Source: Cunninghamia lanceolata
Taxonomy: Eukaryota > Streptophyta > Pinopsida > Cupressales > Cupressaceae
Assembly: GCA_027924645.1 (NCBI GenBank)
Contig: BSBN01000293.1
Coordinates: forward strand, 7,526,501 to 7,590,500
Length of the DNA stretch: 64,000 nt
Direction of reading: 5' to 3'
Below the pieces are notes generated by a model, which saw only the letters and a list, made by a program, of their open reading frames with translations, did no database searches and was not told the DNA's origin. Made by a program: the position numbers and the translations under genes. This document shows, piece by piece, positions 61,230 through 64,000 of the stretch; position 1 is the first letter of the stretch; each line of letters opens with the position of its first letter.

Positions 61230-63627
61230 AATCAGAGTCACAGTAGCCTTGTAGTTTTAGATCTACACTAGAAGTATATCTCAAGCCATATCCAACTGTA
61301 CCACACAAGTATCTCAAGATATGCTTGGCGGCAACTAGGTGAATTTGCCTTGGTTCACACATGAATTGACTAAGGGCACTCACTGCATAGCAAATATCTG
61401 GTCTAGTATTGACTAGATACATCAATGATCCAATCAACTCCCTAAACATGGTGGGATCTACCAAATCTGAACTAGCTGCAGACTCACTAAATTTCTTCAA
61501 ATTTGTTTCCATCGGTGCAGACATAGATTTCCAATCCATCATCCCAAATCTCTTTAAGATATCTATGGTGTATTTCCCTTGACTTAGAATAATCTCATTG
61601 GGTCTTTGCCATACCTCCAACCCTAGAAAGTAATGCATAAGACCTAAATCCTTCATTTCAAATTCAGAAGTTAACTCTTTCTTGCATTTGACAATGAGAT
61701 GTTCTTCTCCAATAAGGAATAAGTCATCAACATAAAGAACTAATATTAGAGCCTCACCATCAACTACCTTGAATTAAAGATTTGAATCTGCATCATTTTT
61801 TAAGAACCCTAGGCTCACCAAGTATCAATCAATCCTCTCATACCAAGCACGAGGAGCCTGCTTAAGGCCATACAAAGCCTTCTTTAGCCTACAAACATGA
61901 GATTCCTTCCCATGAATCACAAATCCATCAGGTTACTTAATGTATACTTCTTCTTCAATTATACCATTAAGAAATGTTGTCTTCATGTCCATCTGATGTA
62001 GTTTCCATCCCTTAGCTGCTGTAATAGCAATAATAGTCCTGATGGATGTTTAATGAGCAACTGGGGCAAATGTCTCCTCATAATCTATTCCCTCTTTCTG
62101 AGAGAATCCTCTAGCCATAAATCTTTCTTTGTATTTCTCAATGCTCCCATCAGCTGCATGCTTTATCTTGAAAAGCCACTTGGAAGATACAACTAATTTT
62201 CCTTCAGGTCTAGGTACAACATCCCAAACATCATTCTTGATGATAGACTGAAATTCTTCTGTCATTACATCTTTCCATACCTGCTGGTTGGATGCCTCCT
62301 CAAAACTGGAAGGTTCGGAATCAATGATGTGACTCATCAATACCACATAATCTGAGAACTTCTGAGGTCTCTTACTTTCTCTAAAAGATCTTCGAGGAGG
62401 TACATATTTTTCCTCCTCTTGCGTTGTTTGTTGAAGCCTTTTCCGTACTACTGCAATATCTCTAGGTCCATCAGTTGGTTTTATAGGATCAGCTAGATCA
62501 CTAGCCTCTTCTGGTTTAGTAGGCTCCCTCCAAATTTCATAAGTCGAATCATGAGGTGTCTCATGTTCTTCATTGTCTATCTCCATGTAAGACGCTTTAG
62601 ATCTTTTGAATGCAACTTCTTCTTCGAAAGTGACATCCCTGCTGATCTCAATTTGTTTCTGCCCTAGAATGTAGATCCTGTAGGCCTTGGAAGTCTCACT
62701 GTATCCCACAAACATTCCTTTCTTGCCTAATGGTTCTAACTTAGATCTTTTATCTTTAGGCACATGAATATAAAATGGACAACTAAAGATTCTCAAATGA
62801 CTAACCTCAGGTTTCATACCTGTAAATGCTTCTTCAGGAGTCATATTTTCTAATATTCGATGAGGGCTCCAATTCTGAACATACACTACAATTTTGGATG
62901 CTTCTACCCAAAGAAAGGTTTGTAAGCCTTGGTCATGTATCATACCTTTGGCTGCCTCAACTATGGATCTATTCTTCCTTTTTGCAACTCCATTTTGCTG
63001 AGGATTGTAACACAAAACTCCCTCTTAATCCCTACCTCAAGACAAATATTGCAAAAGCCTCCAGAGGTGTATTCTCCTCTGTTATCAGATCTCAAAACTT
63101 TGAACCTTTTTCTAGACAAATTTTCTACTTGAGCCTTAAATTCTTTAAATTTCTCAAGCACTTCTTTAGATTCCTTAGACTTCAAAAAATAAATCCAAGT
63201 CTTTTTGGAGTAGTCATCAATGAAAATTACATAATACAAAAAACCACTCAAGGATGCCACAAACATTGGACCACACAAATTAGAATGAACAAGATCTAGA
63301 ATACATTTTGATCTACTTTCACTATTATGAAAAAAAACCCTTAGTATTCTTACCCATTGCACATCCTCTACAAGTACCATCATGTTCTTGACTAAGTTTC
63401 GGAAGGCCAATGACCATCTTCTCCATGAATGGAATAGCTCTGAAGTGAAGATGAGCAAATCTCCTATGCCATAGCTCACTCGAACTAGTGGAGTCATGCA
63501 TTAATGCTTGAATTGAACAAGTGGAAAGTCTATATAGACTCTCTTGATGAATACCAATTACTTGGGCTGTATTGATGCTAAAGTTCTTTGGCCAAGCAAG
63601 AACTTTTCCATCAGAAAATGCAAACAA
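61230..63627 (-). pseudogene. Copia pol relic: GAG-pre-integrase, integrase, reverse transcriptase
   Basis: Minus-strand order: GAG-pre-integrase (ELWHRRFAHLHFRAIP; CRGCAMGKNTK, 63,627-63,330), integrase core, then reverse transcriptase. In the integrase the usual HSD is HSN (Asn codon at 63,279-63,281), RSDNRGEYTS keeps the second Asp, and QNGVAKRKNR has Lys (62,980-62,982) where the catalytic Glu belongs. Reverse transcriptase: WKVKYKERFMARGFSQ-like region (KYKERFMARGFSQKEG), YEETFAPVAH, LYVDDLF with the catalytic YVDD at 61,723-61,734, and MKDLGLMHYFLGLEVWQ. RNase H starts (YCDSDWA) and is cut at 61,229 by the TRIM. Stops at about 62,052, 61,934 and 61,777; frameshifts near 63,330 and 63,010. 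Gag and protease are absent. Confidence 0.9.
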
Positions 63628-63848
63628 ATATATCTCTTATATATCGAATGAAAAAAACAGAAATCTGCTTATAGCTTGACTCAAATACAAGATTAATTTG
63701 ATGAATAAAACTGATACTCAAAATGAATGATCATTGTCTTATGTATATACAAATCAATGCGATTCTTCATATACATCGGTGACTCTTCATATGGTGTCTC
63801 TTCATATGGTGTCTCTTCATATCTCCTGTCGCTACAATAACAGCAACA
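63628..63848 (-). repeat. Copia 5' LTR-like end of the chimera
   Basis: 221 bp starting TGTTGCTG on the minus strand, next to the TSD. It includes three tandem copies of ATATGAAGAGACACC (63,780-63,826) and AT-rich sequence. It joins directly to GAG-pre-integrase coding sequence, without a primer site, gag or protease. No second copy is in the window, so the LTR call rests on position and TG start. Confidence 0.55.
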
Positions 63849-64000
63849 TCCCATACTAAATACAGGTAGGAACTGATTGTTGCAACAAGAAGAGAAGAAA
63901 TTCTGAATCAAGAGAATCATTCTATTGTTGGCATCAAGCAACCTTAAGTCTACTCTTTGTATTAGTTGGGTTGGAGTGTTGTGTGTGAAATGGAGTGTTG

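Larger units (their letters stand above)
60950..63848 (-). mobile_element. Chimeric Copia-TRIM element
   Basis: 2,899 bp with TSD TCCCA at 60945-60949 and 63849-63853. The empty site with one TCCCA is in copy 1 near 17,034. On the minus strand it starts TGTTGCTG, runs through integrase and reverse transcriptase, switches at 61,229 into a complete TRIM and ends CTCAACA. The Copia 3' LTR is absent and the two outer ends are unrelated, yet one TSD encloses both. Confidence 0.88.
47718..64000 (+). repeat. Segmental duplication, copy 2
   Basis: Direct copy of 3,934-17,184 and likely continuing beyond the window. Because A' keeps its left flank and TSD here, this copy is closer to the original locus. 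Confidence 0.92.

Overview
This window looks like intergenic heterochromatin from a large-genome seed plant. A gymnosperm or conifer is plausible: the DNA is AT-rich, no gene is intact, LTR elements are very long and nested, and the degraded gene fragments are plant-specific (PPR, nepenthesin-type protease, plant LINEs, Copia and Gypsy). The species cannot be fixed from this sequence. I found no functional host gene. About two thirds of the window can be assigned to named transposable elements, mostly by LTR pairs, tRNA-iMet-type primer sites and target-site duplications (TSDs) read directly from the sequence.

Layout. 0.8-2.9 kb holds decayed PPR fragments and, joined to the second, a piece of an Enhancer-of-zeste SET domain. 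A block of at least 13.2 kb (about 3,934-17,184) is repeated in direct orientation at 47,718-64,000 and runs off the window. Each copy carries Copia-type element A with related element B nested inside it (TSD CTCAT), a spacer, and LTR element D (TSD GTTAT) with one long orphan ORF. 17.4-17.9 kb (minus) is a broken nepenthesin-type aspartic protease. 19.3-24.7 kb is a Copia gag-protease relic F split by a 4,039 bp TG..TA insertion with TSD GGATC, probably a solo LTR. 27.1-28.2 kb (minus) is a LINE fragment (zinc-knuckle ORF1, endonuclease start of ORF2).

28,555-53,582 is one nest. Element A' inserted with TSD CATAA. A 19.4 kb minus-strand element G (about 4.1 kb LTRs, TSD GTTAG) then landed after base 6 of the A' 5' LTR, so that LTR is now split by 19 kb. 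One G LTR is interrupted by a LINE (TSD TTTACATT), Gypsy-like debris, and gag-protease element E (3.6 kb, TSD AAGAT/AAGGT).

After the duplication, copy 2 received a 2.9 kb insertion at 60,950-63,848 (TSD TCCCA; copy 1 keeps the empty site). It is a chimera: one end is an LTR-like Copia end followed by integrase and reverse transcriptase, and the other end is a complete 280 bp TRIM whose LTRs look like tRNA genes.

How the parts work together: A, B, E and F lack reverse transcriptase. D and G carry orphan proteins and no pol. All would have needed enzymes supplied in trans. The only pol-bearing Copia here (in the chimera) is inactivated by stops, frameshifts and substitutions at integrase catalytic positions.
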